This document shows positions 44,501 through 56,710 of a DNA stretch of 64,000 bases, piece after piece (positions within the stretch are counted from its first letter, which is position 1; the number at the start of each line of letters is the position of its first letter). Made by a program: the position numbers and the translations under genes. Source of the stretch: Castanea sativa. Its lineage: Eukaryota; Streptophyta; Magnoliopsida; Fagales; Fagaceae. The stretch covers positions 82,900,001-82,964,000 of the forward strand of contig NC_134013.1 of assembly GCF_040712315.1 (NCBI RefSeq), given 5' to 3'. A model generated the notes under the pieces. That model did not search any database. It saw only the letters and a list, made by a program, of their open reading frames with translations, and was not told the origin of the DNA.

Positions 44501-47500
44501 TTGCTTCAATTTGGCAGGTTTTTTTTTGTTCCCTTATTCTAGAATTCAGTGTTTATAACTACTATGGCACTGGCCTCAACTGAAAAATAGATATCTACCT
44601 AGTTAAGAAGAAGCGTGATGATGCTGATGATGATATTGGATGCACAAATTGCAGTTCTATGTGCTCTGAGGATTGTGTCTGCAGGTCATTTTCGTTTCCC
44701 CTTTTCTTGGGAGGGTGCGTCCTGCCTGCTTCCCCCCCCCATCCCTTCTTTTCTCTATTAAAGTGGGGTAGAGAGATATTATCGATGGGCATCTACTAGA
44801 GTATAGGGGTTTGATTCTCTTATTTATGGAATTGATTGGACATAAGGTTGGGATAAACAGAGAAATCATTTCCTCAGTTTGATAATTTTCTCTATGAAAT
44901 GGAATTGGTCAGTTTTTTGTAAATAAACCACACAATTTTTCCTGCACAAATTGCCAAGAGCCATGTAGCTCAGGTGGTTGACACCTCCTAGTGTTTCTAA
45001 AGGAGACATCTAGGGTTCAACTTCCCCCTCTCCCAATTATCGAATTAAAAAAAAAAAAAAATTCCATGCACAGCAGTGGCATTACTTTCTCTCCTATCTC
45101 CTTCAATTAAATTCTTTATTAACTACATTGCTATTCATTTGAGTAGCAATGTTATAGATACTCTAGCTGCTTCAGCATTTTGTTTGTATTGCTTAATAGG
45201 GTTCAATGCATAAGCTGCTCTAAGGCATGTCGCTGCTCAGAAAATTGCACAAACCGGCCATTTCGCAATGAGAAAAAGATCAACATTGTCAAGGTGAAAA
45301 TTTTGAATTCAGGAGTGCATGAAGTTTTTTTTTTACCTCAAACTTGTATTGTTCTAGGAGGCCTTGGCTGCATGCTGTGGCGTTGGCAGTGTGCCTCTTG
45401 CCCATGGGGGGCTGCCTTGGCCTTGGCAGCATGCCCATGGGGGCTGCCTTGGCCTTGGCTGCGTGCCCATGGGGGCTGCCCTGGCCCTGGCTGCGTGCCC
45501 ATGGGGGCTGACTTGGCCTTGACAATGCAATTATTTAGGCTTTTTTTTTAAAAAATTATTTGATTTCTCTGTTGATGTAGTTCTTGGTTTCTTAATAACC
45601 ATTTAATGATTATCTTCCTCTCAGACAACACTCTGTGGTTGGGGAGTAGAGGCAGCGGAAAAAATTAATAAAGGCAATTTTATTATCGAGTACATTGGAG
45701 AAGGTAGTATTGTCACAAGCCTGCAATTTTTTTTAAAATTGTTTTTTCACCTTTTGTTCTGTTGCTTTGGCTTTAGTTTCATGAATAAGAATCTCACATT
45801 TCAAGCATTGCCTCTGTTACTCATGCCTTGTGATGCCAATCTTCTTTTTTATTTCACTTTTCTTGGGTGTATATATGATTAATCAGGTCACTATATCCTG
45901 CCTATTTGCCTGGAAAGTTTGTCACTTTTTAATCATAATTAGGTAGGAGGATTTGGAAGTTTATTCAAATTGTGTGTATGTGTTAAAACATGAGCCTTCA
46001 AAGCAACCTCTTGTTGCTGCAGCTGTGTGCTCATATAAATCATAATTGCTTTTCTTCTATAGGAGATTTTCATTTGGCTTTTCTTGGGGTTGCTAGTGAA
46101 AATGACAAAATACTTTTCTTTGTAAAATAAAGACTGGTGTCATTCTTGTGAAATTAAACATATTTTTCAAGCTTATTGTACTGGTTAAGTTGTTGAATTT
46201 CTGTTTCAGTCATTGATGATGCTCAGTGTGAGAAAAGACTTTGGGACATGAAATACAGAGGTGCACATAATTTTTACATGTGTGAAATTCGAAAAGACTT
46301 CACAATTGATGCAACTTTCAAGGGGAATGCTTCTCGCTTTCTAAACCATAGTTGTGATCCCAACTGTGTTCTGGAAAAGTGGTTAGTATGATTAGTTTAG
46401 TGACTGTTATGTCCTTTCTGGTTTCTTATTGATATTTTCCCTTCCAGGCAAGTCGAGGGGGAAGTACGCGTTGGTGTTTTTGCTGCTCGGTCAATCAAGA
46501 TTGGAGAGCCGTTAACGTATGATTACAGGTATATCTGGTTGTACCTTGTACTTATGCTTTACTTTGTCTATATAAACCCATTTTTTATGTTGCTGGTCCT
46601 TTATTAGTAGTTTAACAAAATAAACAATCAAAACCAGTCATACATATGGATGAAGATACAAAGTATTTGATATGTGCTTATATTTCGATTACTGTGTTTT
46701 CAACTTAATCCTAACCTGAACTTTTTTGTGTTAGGTTTTTTGAAATATTCGACTGTATTTCAAATTTATCAGGGGACCCTGTCAAATTTCATCAAGGCTT
46801 GCCTGAGTTTTATTAATTCAAATCAACATAACTATATTGTGGTCACTTTTGCTCCTTGATATTTCTTTCTTCTTTTTGTGTGTTTGGGGTTTGGAAGTAG
46901 GAGGGGTGGGGTGATGGAACTTGTTTAGATGAGTCATAGTGCATCATATTTAATCTGCTGAGCATTTACAATTACACCATAGAGGCTCCCATGTTCAAAT
47001 CTGCATAACCATTTGTAGTGGTCATGCATTCCATGTCTTCTGATAATGGCACTAGATTTCTGTGCTTCATCAAATTATACAAATGATGATGTACATTATA
47101 CAAACTATGAACAAAAACTAAATCAGTAAATACAGAAATGTGGATGTGATGTGGTGGAAGTTTGCAGCACCTAATAAGAGGTTCTGTGGACTTTTACGTG
47201 TTAGACTGTCAATTTGTATCATTATTTAAACCATTTGTGTCAGGGTTTTCAGTGGCCTAGATGAAGAGATATCAGATTTCATTTAGACAATTTTAGTTGG
47301 AATAGGCTCTTTTTTTTTTATCTTTTCTTTTTTGCTAACATGAGTGTCTAGATCTCTTCGAGAACCTAACTATTTTGCCTGGTGTGTGTAGTCCCTTCAT
47401 TCCACAAACACTAAGTAATTATAGGAAAGTATTCCTCAGAGATGGTCCCAAGATGTTGGTTAGGAGTTTGAAACCCATGACCTCATAGATCTCATAAAAT

Positions 47501-49346
47501 CTTGGGAACCACTAGTTGGGATAGTGGTTACGCTTTTGGTATGTGATTAGAGGTGGAAATTGGGAGGTGAGTGACCGTACATTCACAAAACCATGACATC
47601 TATGTGAGCGTGGCAGTACCCCTATCAATCCATTCTTGCACATTCTCTAGCCTGGCTCTATTATTACTCCAAGTAAATAATATCCTCTGAAACCCAAATG
47701 GACTAGTTGGCACTGTTATAGGATCTCTCTGAACTCCATCATCCTCCCAATTTTTCTATCAATAAATCCCCTCTTCCTTTGTTCAGTAATTTTATTAAAA
47801 TCACTTGTGCACAACCAAGGCTTCTAGTCAATTCTGCTCAGGTACTTAAGGAGGGTTTCATGATTCTTTCTGGCGAGAGCTATCTGGGTATCCATAGAAA
47901 CCCGACCTCCAGCACTTGTTGGGGCCACCAACTATGTGAGCATCAATATATTGGCATAGGCTTTGGACTATCTTTTATGTAGGGCTCTCTTAAGTTCTCC
48001 TTGTGGCTGTTGCATGAGGCAGATGATGGTGCTGTCTTGACCTTTGAAGTTGATGTTGTAAATATTCAACTATTTCTCCTTGGAATAACATGATATAATG
48101 ATGCATTTGTGTGTTTGCAAATTAGCAAAATACTTTTTGCTTTTTTCTTTGTCTTAGCTTTATTTCAAATAATGTAACTTTTAGCTTTTATCTTATTTTT
48201 ACTCTAAAGGTCTATTTGAGATCCGCTTATTTTGCTGAAAGTACTGTAGATAAAGATAAAAGTTAGTTGAAATAGTACAGTAAAATCTATGAATAGTAGC
48301 AAAAATAAGCTGATTAGTAAAATAAGTTGGCAAAAATAAGTGTTGCCAAACGCACAATAAAAAAAAACCTAACTTTTAGTTTTTTGACTCACATTATGCA
48401 AATAAGCTACCAAAAATAAGGCAATTTCCAAACAGACACATAATTTTTTCTTCATGTCTTCCAATCACCATTATTGGTTTCTGAACATCTAGCTGACATC
48501 AAATTTGCTTTTTCCATACCAAACCAATGCTGTTGGCTGACTCTTCTCATTGTCCATAAGGTTGTTTGTATGCTTTCTTAGCGGTGATTATTTGTTTATA
48601 AATGTATTCAGCATGGTGTCTATCAAACCTACTTATATCTCCTTGTCTTATTGTTCCAATATGTGTTTAATTCTGTCATGTCCTCAACAAAAGTCCACCT
48701 ATTTGTCTTTTACACAATGAATTTAAAAGCATTGCTTTATGATCTCTCTGGTTTTGCCATTGCTGCCTTTCTCTCCAGAATCAGTGCCACTTTATTTGTA
48801 GACTAATTGTAATGACGTTTTGCATGTGAACAATCTCTAAATTCTTAAAAGGGGTGATTGATTATTAAGAAATTGGGTTCATTTTCGTGACTGGCTCCAT
48901 TAACTAATTATTGGCGTGAAATTTGCTTGTGAACAATCTCCTATTTTGTTTTCTGAGGTTTCTATCTAAGATATAAGAATATTATCTATAGAAAAATGAG
49001 AGAACCCCTCCAGGCATCCCATAGCTGGTGGTTCTAATTAGTACACCTTGACTGAGAATTATATAAAGCAACAGGTCCTTGCTTTACTGATTTTTATGGC
49101 TACTACAAGTTTTTATCATATAATTTGTTAAGAGTCAGGACCTGTGAGTTGCAAAAGAGTGAGAAGTTATTTGGTTTTTGGCATTGTAGATTTGTGCAAT
49201 TTGGGCCTGAGGTGAAGTGCCACTGTGGAGCTCCAAGTTGCCAAGGCTATCTTGGGACCAAAAGAAAGATTGGTAAAGTGGATATTTGCTGGGGAACAAA
49301 ACGGAAGAGAACATCAACTTCTTGCTTAACTATCATAGCAGTATGA
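38562..49346 (+). CDS. ASHR3: Histone-lysine N-methyltransferase ASHR3 (PHD-AWS-SET)
   Basis: Eleven exons join in frame into 497 residues: 38562-38924, 39849-39995, 40770-40934, 43361-43387, 44252-44366, 44591-44684, 45200-45293, 45625-45703, 46210-46381, 46448-46528, 49190-49346. All introns are GT-AG. Residues 122-225 hold a Cys/His-rich PHD region (CLVCHNYIYPEEG..., CFICKQKLHWRCVRC). An AWS cysteine cluster spans about 290-325. The SET domain runs about 336-446, with CGWGVEA (339-345), the cofactor/catalytic NHSCDPNC (407-414) and YDY (443-445). The post-SET has C456, C458 and C463. Order, length and motifs match Arabidopsis ASHR3 (SDG4), a nuclear H3K36 methyltransferase linked to pollen/stamen development and root meristem division. 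All key residues are present. Exon 4 is only 27 nt. The last 25 residues diverge from what I recall of the family. The start is the first ATG giving the long first exon; a tiny upstream ORF precedes it. Confidence 0.93.
41302..41620 (+). repeat. Duplicated segment in ASHR3 intron 3
   Basis: GTGGGCATGTGT..A.TCC.. followed by a TATATAA/TATATAACG segment and CTAATTGTAACTTGA-like sequence occurs near 41320 and again near 41517. It is probably part of an old retroelement LTR. A second local echo in the same intron is TAGCACCCACCAACA at 41838 and 42248. Confidence 0.45.
44953..45061 (+). repeat. tRNA-derived SINE in ASHR3 intron 6
   Basis: The A-box region TGTAGCTCAGGTGGTTGACA is followed about 50 nt later by the B-box GGGTTCAACTTCC, then CCCTCTCCCAATTATCGAAT and a poly-A tail of 14-15. 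It shares its 3' part (CTCTCC.AATTATC.AATTA) with the minus-strand copy at 60169-60268, so the two belong to one family. It inserted in the sense direction of the host gene. Confidence 0.65.
45361..45522 (+). repeat. 32-bp GC-rich minisatellite in ASHR3 intron 7
   Basis: Units of the form GCTGCCTTGGCCTTGGCTGC, then GTGCCCATGGGG, repeat three times cleanly with partial units at each side. It sits between exon 7 and exon 8. Its base composition is unlike that of the AT-rich intron. Confidence 0.8.
48205..48440 (-). mobile_element. hAT-like MITE in ASHR3 intron 10
   Basis: Reverse-oriented relative to the MITE at 9885. Shared features are TTATTTTGCTGAAAGTACT, AAAGATAAAAGTTAGTTGAA, ATAGTACAGTAAAATC and ATGAATAGTAGCAAAAATAA. 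Ends near GGTCTATTTGAGATCC and GCCAAACGCACAA are poorly conserved inverted repeats, so the element is decayed. Confidence 0.5.
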
Positions 49347-50395
49347 TTTGTATTGACAAATGTTATAGGTGGGATAGTCTTGTCATATATCACTTCCCAT
49401 AAAATGTGGTCAAATAAAAAAACTAAAGAAAAAGAAAAGGAAAAAGAAGGGAAGTAGAAAGTACAGTCTCTTGTCATTGTTTTTACCCATTCAAGCTATT
49501 ACATCCTCTCCGGATTTTTTTTTTTTTTAACATCTAATTCCCCTATTCCCAGAAATTTTCTTCTGTAGACTTGTAAGTGTAACATTGTGAGTTAGTCAGG
49601 TAAAAAAAATCTGAAAGAATATCAGATTGGTTGGAATTATAGTTTTGGTAAATATGTGGCACTGAAACTTGTGTTCACAGCATCCTTTTCATGACTAATT
49701 GATTCCATTGTCTTGGGTTTTTTGTACCTGACATTATTATCATAAGAAATATTCTCAAATTCCCGAATAGTGTGCTGTTGGGTTTTTCCCTTTTGGGTGT
49801 GAAACACAAAGTGCTGTGCTGGTTTTAAGGAATGAATTTCCTTATAGCATAGCAGATGCTTGTTCATGTTCCTAGTGCCTTGTCCATCTTCACTTGACCA
49901 AAGGCGACCTATATATGTTCATTGAGGGTTTATTTGTTTTTATTTTTTCAATCAATTATCCAAGTCCGATTCTTACTAGTCATAGGAAGGATTATTTTTA
50001 TTCTTTTCACATGCATTCTACCTTTTCCTCTCCAATTTCAGTTATACGTCCGCTTATATGCGGATTTCTAATTTTTTATATGATCCATGAATGATATAAA
50101 ATGGCATTTCTATTTGGGGAGCTTGTTTGGATTAAGCTAAGATGTGAAAAGAAACGGATTGTTAAACATGGTATAGTTATATAATTGAAATATTGAGAAA
50201 TATGAGATGCTCGGGTTAGTCTATTGTGCAAGAGTATATTTTTTTTAATTAAGACTAAAAATCATTGTAAATAATTAAAATAAATAATGCAATATCTTTT
50301 GAATAAAATTTGGCTACAAATTTAGTTATAACTAACATTAAGGAGTAATTTATGTTCTTGCTATGTACAATACACTATACTTGTTACTCTAACCT
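49347..50395. other. 3' flank of ASHR3
   Basis: Presumed 3'UTR then AT-rich intergenic DNA. No gene or bounded repeat seen. Confidence 0.5.
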
Positions 50396-51237
50396 GGCCC
50401 GTTTAATAAACGGGTATTTTTTTTCACTCAAACTTGACTCGTTGGGCCCTGTGGGTCCTTGCCCAAAATCACAAACCCAAAAATCAGTACAAACCCAGAA
50501 TTACAAATCACAGAATATACATGTAATTTTCTTGCCATTCAAACGGATGCCAAGATCTAACAAACCAATTTGTACAGAAAATCCAACAAATCCCAAAAAT
50601 AAAATTAGCAAATTTGAAAATTCTAGCAACAAAAGACCAAGAAAACCCAACAAATTTGGTTCCAAAAAAAAAACCCCAAACCCAAATTTTGCTCACAAAA
50701 ACATGAAAAGAAAAAAAATCCCAAACCACACCGATTGTGGATCCGTAACGGGTGAGGGGTGGTTCACGGTGGATCTATAACGGGTGAGGTGCTTGATCGT
50801 TTGATTGTGGTCGGTGACAGACCTTAGACTGGTCGGCAAAGAATGATTAAGAGTGAGTGAGAGCTTGGACCGGCGTTGAGAGCTTGGGTAGTTGGGCAGC
50901 AGTGAGATTGAGAGTGAGTGAGAGTGGGAGAGGAGAGTTTGGTGTGTGAAAATTGAGTCTGAGATGGGAATGAGAGGCGGCTGTGAGTGTGAGTGAGGTA
51001 TGAGCTAAATTTTAGGGTTTTATAACTATAAATATATATATATGGGGTATATTAGTAATTTATGATATAACCAAGTTAGGTCTAAGTTCGGGTTCGAGCC
51101 GGGTTTTTAAAAAACCCGGACCTGTTTCGAGTTTTTTTAAAACCCAAACTCAACCATATTCTTTATCGGGCCGGGTAAAACTCAACCCATTAGGGTTGGG
51201 CCGGGTACCTGCGGGTCGGGCTGAAATTGTCATCTCT
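50396..51237. mobile_element. Probable non-autonomous hAT-like element with CGGGT-rich ends
   Basis: The left end GGCCCGTTTAATAAACGGGT and the right end, containing GGGCCGGGTACCTGCGGGTC then GGGCTGAAATTGTCATCTCT, resemble the (C)CGGGTC-rich termini of a common plant hAT group. The interior has A-rich CAAACCCA repeats then GTGAGTGAGAG repeats. It encodes nothing. Target duplication not found. Confidence 0.4.
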
Positions 51238-52149
51238 ATGAGCATTACAATAACACATCTTCCTATTATTGGTTGTAACCTAAGACTTTAACAAAGTTTG
51301 TAATTTTGTTCATATATATTTTAAACTTGGTTTTATTCAAAAAAAATTTGTAATAGAATTTTAATCATAATTTTTTTTTGAGAAGAAAATCATAATATTT
51401 TATACTTATTAGACTTTTTAATTAATTTGCTAAGTGATTAAGGAGAAGGAGAGGAGTGATACTGAAGATTTGCCTAGAGTATAATTATCTTAATCATTTT
51501 AATGTATTTAAAGTGAGATACAAGTGAGATACGTAGGAAAAGTATGTCGTAAAGCATGTAAGGTTTGGCTTTTATATGTCACGCCTTAAATGTTGAATCC
51601 ATATAAGAATATGGAACATAAGATCAAATTATCCATCCTCTCTCTCTCTCTCTCAAAACAAACATAATTACAAGGAAAAAAATAAAGATTCTAATACAAA
51701 GGCAGATTACAAACTTTACTCCAAAGTTATAATAGCTTTTATTATATCATTTTTTCAAAATAGAAGAATCTCAAAATCATTATTAATAAATAAATAAATA
51801 AAAAGATAGATTCTCCACTTCATGATTAGTTGCACATGCTATTCCTAAAGGATGTCTAATCAATGAATAACTTAATACATAATGTCAATAGGAAGGAGAT
51901 ACAAATTGGCACTGACAATAAGATGAGTAACAAAGTTAATTGTGAGAAATTAAATTACAATTATTTGAATTCAAATATGCAAACAATAACCCTATTCTTC
52001 ATCACTATATACATCATTTGATCATAACTATCATGGTTATCTACTTTAATAAAGCACTTGAGAATTTTATAAAATATTGTGTTTAAAATTTCCATGACTA
52101 GAAATATTGACCATTAATAAAAGTTTTCAATTATTAATATTTTTCACTT
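51238..52149. other. AT-rich intergenic DNA
   Basis: Contains a short (CT)n tract near 51640 and ATAA repeats near 51790. No gene. Confidence 0.5.
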
Positions 52150-53457
52150 TGTTATGAATATTTTATGAGAAGTTCTCTATACTTCATAACTCGTGATCAA
52201 TGTTTTCACTTTGTTAGCTAGTTTAAGCAATGAAATATAGGGTTGTTGAAGTATAGTCTGGGTTAATTATGGTAGCTTTCTTGTCTTTGCTAGACACTGC
52301 ATTGGGATTTGCTCTAATACCAAAATTGATGTAGGACAATGAACTCTCAATAAGATTTAGTTTCTAAAGTTAGATTTATTAGAAGACAATGAATTGGATA
52401 AAGCAAAAAGAGGAGTTTAATCTATATTTTACTTGCCGGTCTGAGGTTTTAAATAAAACTTTTTTTTATGTGCTTGTTGAGGCGTGTTAGAAACCTAAAT
52501 TATAGATCTAGATTTAACAAACTAAATTTTACATACAACTACAGTGACTTGTGTGGGTCAGTGGAGGAGAAGGACGTGAGTTTAGAGAGAGAGAGAATAA
52601 TAGAAGAAGACGACGGAAGGTTGGAGAGAGAATTAATGTTTTCTTCTTCTTTTTTAACTAGAGAATTAATGAATTTTAATGCATTAGATTACTTATTTTT
52701 AGAAGTTGATGACATGACAGCTTATGCGTTATAAACCATTAAATCTTATTAAAATCAATAGTTAGAAAAATGTATAATTGGTATAACTTGAACATTTCTC
52801 ATAAAATCAACCCATGTTATTAAAAAACAAAGTATGAAAAGAAACTAAAATGCCTCTACGGCTTAATTTCCCTCTTCCTCCTCATACGTGGAAATGATAC
52901 TAATGACCATAGGAACAAGGTCTCCTCAACAACATTTGAAACCTCATGCAACACTGCAACCACATTTTCAAACTCCTCTTCAAATTCTTTAGATTCCTCC
53001 CCTTCTTGTTCAAGTACACTTACCTAATAGTTAAAATATGCAAATTTTGAGTAATTATTATTTTTTATTATATGTTACGAATATTTTATTAGACATTCTC
53101 TATACTTCATCACTTGTGATCAATGTTTTTACTATGTTGACTAGTTTGAGCGATGAAATATAGGGTTATTGGAGTATAGTCCAAGTTAATTATGGTGACT
53201 TTCTTGTTGGAGACTGGATTGAGATTGAGAGTCATATAAAAATATTATGTTTAAATTTTTTATGACTAGATTATTATGATATTGATTATTGATAATTTTT
53301 TTCAATTTACTACATAAAAATTTTAGTCATTAAAATAATTTAGGTAAAATTTGAACTTACAAACATTATACAATTACACTTATCTAATAGACAAAATATA
53401 CAAATTTTGAATTATTATAATTTCTTATTATATGTTAGAATTATTTTAATAGAAGTT
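52150..53457 (+). repeat. Local direct duplications
   Basis: A block of about 160 bp at 52150-52312 recurs at 53071-53226 (shared: ATTCTCTATACTTCATCAC-like, GTGATCAATGTTTT, TGAAATATAGGGTT.TTG.AG, TTAATTATGGT). A smaller block at 53021-53093 (ACACTTACCTAATAG, then CAAATTTTGA.TTATTAT) recurs at 53378-53457. The intervening 52468-52734 frame has no recognisable domain. The cause may be an old tandem duplication or a repetitive element. Confidence 0.6.
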
Positions 53458-53761
53458 ATGAGGTTAAATTTGAAAACAATCCTAGACTTTAAGGCCAAAA
53501 GTGTACTCTAGCCTTTACTTAATCATTATAATAGATTTATCATGATGTAAGCTTTAGTAAAAAATTAAAAACCAACACATGCATAGCATAGCAAAATTAT
53601 TAATGGCATAGCAATTTATTTTGTTGTTCTTTGTATAATTTCAATAGTTGATGCAAAATCTGAGGTTAAACCAAATCATTAGGATCTTGGTTAAAAGGTA
53701 AGTTTATATCATTGTCTAATACATTTTCAGGTATCCAGATTATGTAATAATTATGAATGGA

Positions 53762-53782
53762 TAATAATAATAATAATAATAA
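53762..53782. repeat. (AAT)n microsatellite split by the Helitron
   Basis: Seven units lie left of the Helitron and a further six or so follow its 3' end (from 54556). The insertion therefore fell inside the tract. Confidence 0.8.
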
Positions 53783-54555
53783 TCTATATATGTATATAAA
53801 ATCAAAACCTCTGAAACTCTCACAATTTTCTACGTCAGCACAATATTTAAAAGAAATTATCATTTTATTTAAATAAAATTATTATTTTTAGTTCAAACTT
53901 AAACAAGAGTGAAACTCTATTTATTTAATAAGTCCAACTTAAACTTAAACTCAAACTCATCATTATCATTTTTTAAAATAAAATTATTTTTGTTTAATCA
54001 AAACTTAATAAGGAGTGAAACTCTATCTCTCTAACATGTCCAACTTAAACTCAAAGTCCAACGATGATATAAAAACAAAAATTATGATAAAACTCAAAAA
54101 AAAAAAAAAAAGACTCACGTTGATAATCGTGGGTTTGGTTTTTGAGTTAAAATTTCTACTAATTATTTTTTTATATTGTACATGGCAGATAAAGATGCAA
54201 CCTATGTCTTCCAGCTTAGGGAATGATAAATTTTTATTTGGTATGTTATATATATATTTGTTGAATTTGGTTTGGTTTTGAAGTAGAATTTGAGGATTCT
54301 ATAAATTTTGAAGTTTTAAGTCTTAAGGTTTTTGGTATTTGCGTTTTAGTAGGTTGATCTTAATTCTTCACCTTAAATGCTTTTTATTTAGGTTCATGTG
54401 TTTTTTTGTTTTCTTATTAAAAGCTATATTTTGGTTGATTAATTATTTGTTTGGGTTAATTTCAATTATTTTTTTTTTAGAATGTCAATTTACTCATTGT
54501 TAGAATTTTTTTTTAGTTAATAATTTTTCCATGCATTGCATGGGTTAGCGAATAG
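53783..54555 (+). mobile_element. Non-autonomous Helitron, 773 bp
   Basis: Begins with TCTATATATGTATATAAAAT then CAAAACCTCTG, a typical plant Helitron 5' end. It ends with a perfect 7-bp-stem hairpin CCATGCATTGCATGG at 54529-54543, 12 nt before the end GTTAGCGAATAG. There are no inverted repeats and no target duplication, and the site lies between A and T in an (AAT)n tract, as Helitrons prefer. The last four bases are ATAG rather than CTAG, a single-base departure from the CTRR rule. No Rep/helicase is encoded. Confidence 0.75.
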
Positions 54556-56710
54556 TAATAATAATAATAATAGAATGGAATTAGTAAGCCTATTGTCCAC
54601 ATGCATGGCTGCTTTGAATGGTATCTATTTAGTAGCGTGCAGTATGTGATTCGAACATAACATGTGACGCAAGAAAACATGTACACTCAATTTGACAAAT
54701 CTCCTGGATAAAGTTATGAGAATTATTCTTTGGTGGCCTTGCTTAATTGGATCCCTATCCTCCCACTAAAACAATTTCATTTCTAAAAGAATAGCACAGA
54801 TAGGATCTGTAAAAGGTAAACTAACCACTCTATTGTAATGCTACACTTTCCAGATTCCAAGGTTCCTCGGTTATGTTCGTTTCTATATATATCTCGAAGA
54901 AGAATTGGATACTAATATTCCGGCTGCTATATGTATTAAAAGCCTTTCGTTAATGTACAACTAAACTTATCCCTAATTTTAGTGGAACAGACTTTTAAGT
55001 TAAGAAGCCTACTATATGTGTCGGAAAGGTTATGTTCCAATCAGATGAATCCGTTTCTTTTGATTCAGAATTTTTAGATTAAAAAAAATATATATAGATT
55101 TAAACGAGTATGAACTGTTAAGTTAGATTAAATATTTTAAATAATATAATATTCTCTCTACTCTGTTACACCTAAAAATAAAGTATAATCTATATGAGTT
55201 AGAGTTAGCATAATCACCTCTACATTATACCCCTAAAAGAATTAGTCACAATTAAAACTTCTTATAATCGTGAATATATAAGCTCAAATTGACTTAATAC
55301 ATATTTGATGTAAGATACATGTAAAAATATGTATAATATTTTTGAAGTTCAAATTTACACAACCTAAATATAATCTATAATCTCCCGTACTTAAATCCAC
55401 AACGCTCCCATTAAGGTTCAAGTTGAACTTTAGTGCCCCAAGTCAAGCAAAATATTATTAGGTTAACTTTAATACTATTATACCTCAAAATGACTTGTCG
55501 TAATAATTATAACTCCAAGTGCTTATGTTGCCCAAATTGAAACACATGCTTGCAGACACGTTTATCCTTGAGAGGCTTTTTTTTTCTTTTTTGTTGCAGA
55601 GGTTATAATGCAGTTAGGTTAAGAGCCAACAACCATAGGGGCCGTAAACACGATGAGAGGGACAAGGGTGTCGATTTCATTATTATTGTAGAGTCCTGTC
55701 AATATTTCACCTAACTAATTAGTTCATTGGTTTAGATGCAAAACCTTTGGTACCTTCTTCCTGCCTATTGAGATGTGAACATCATCAGAAACTAAAACAT
55801 TACAGCACTGGATGAAGATCCTTTTACACCTCGACCCAAACCTGGTTTTAGTGAAATTGACACAACATTAATTGCACCTCCAAATGAGGTTAGATGAATT
55901 TTCTTTAATTCACTATGTAACAATTTATTAAACTATTTATGTGTATTATCATGATTTATTAAATAATTTAAACAAGTTACCATGTCATGAATTGGAGGAG
56001 CTTCTGTCCATGTACCTTAATCTACGTTAGCATTTGCATTAACACGTGCAAAAAATTTTGTCTGTTTAATTAGTATAATAACTTATTTTTTCCATTTTAT
56101 CTAGCCATGTTTTAAAACATACACGTTAAATTATCTATACAGATACTTTATTTAATTATAAAAAAAAATCAATTTTTTTTAATTATTCCTCTCTTTTCAC
56201 ATGTAACAAATTATCATCCATTTTTTCTTTCATGTTTGAAAGCATAAAGAAATAATAAAAAGTTATTTTACATAAGTTACAGGGACTTGTAAGACGTGGA
56301 CGTATTTTGGGCCTTATTTAATTTTTACATATCTGATTTGATGTGAATGCTTTTTGGACCTAGGTAACAAAAGTATTAAAAAGTAAAAACAATCCACAAA
56401 GCTTTGTGATACAGAAATTCACTTTATCTCAGCTGCAAAATTAGTTTCCCAAATGGATATTATTCAAGAACTGTAAGTCACAGAAATAACTCCCACATTT
56501 ACTTGAATCTTTGTTGTCACTAATGCATTACAGTTCATTAATTTTCTTAATGAAAGGATCTTACACAGTATAAGACCTGCTCATGCTAATCATGTTGGGC
56601 TAGTCTAAGAAAGAAAACAGCACAATTTTTTTTTTTCTTGGAAAAAAAAGAAAAGAAAAAAAGAAAGAGGATTCCAGGGTCAGTAAGAAATTAAGCAAGC
56701 GACGTGAGTC
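54556..56710. other. Intergenic DNA with an exon-like fragment
   Basis: No complete gene. Near 55806-55888 a short open stretch reads as LDEDPFTPRPKPGFSEIDTT and a little more, between an AG and a GT in splice-like context. An upstream piece near 55600 starts after TTGTTGCAG. I do not recognise the product and cannot link the pieces, so it may be a pseudogene relic or chance. Confidence 0.3.

Noticed and set aside
47500..47580. A possible further SINE (GGGATAGTGGTTACGC)
   Set aside because: Only an A-box-like string is present, with no B-box or A-tail at the right distance.
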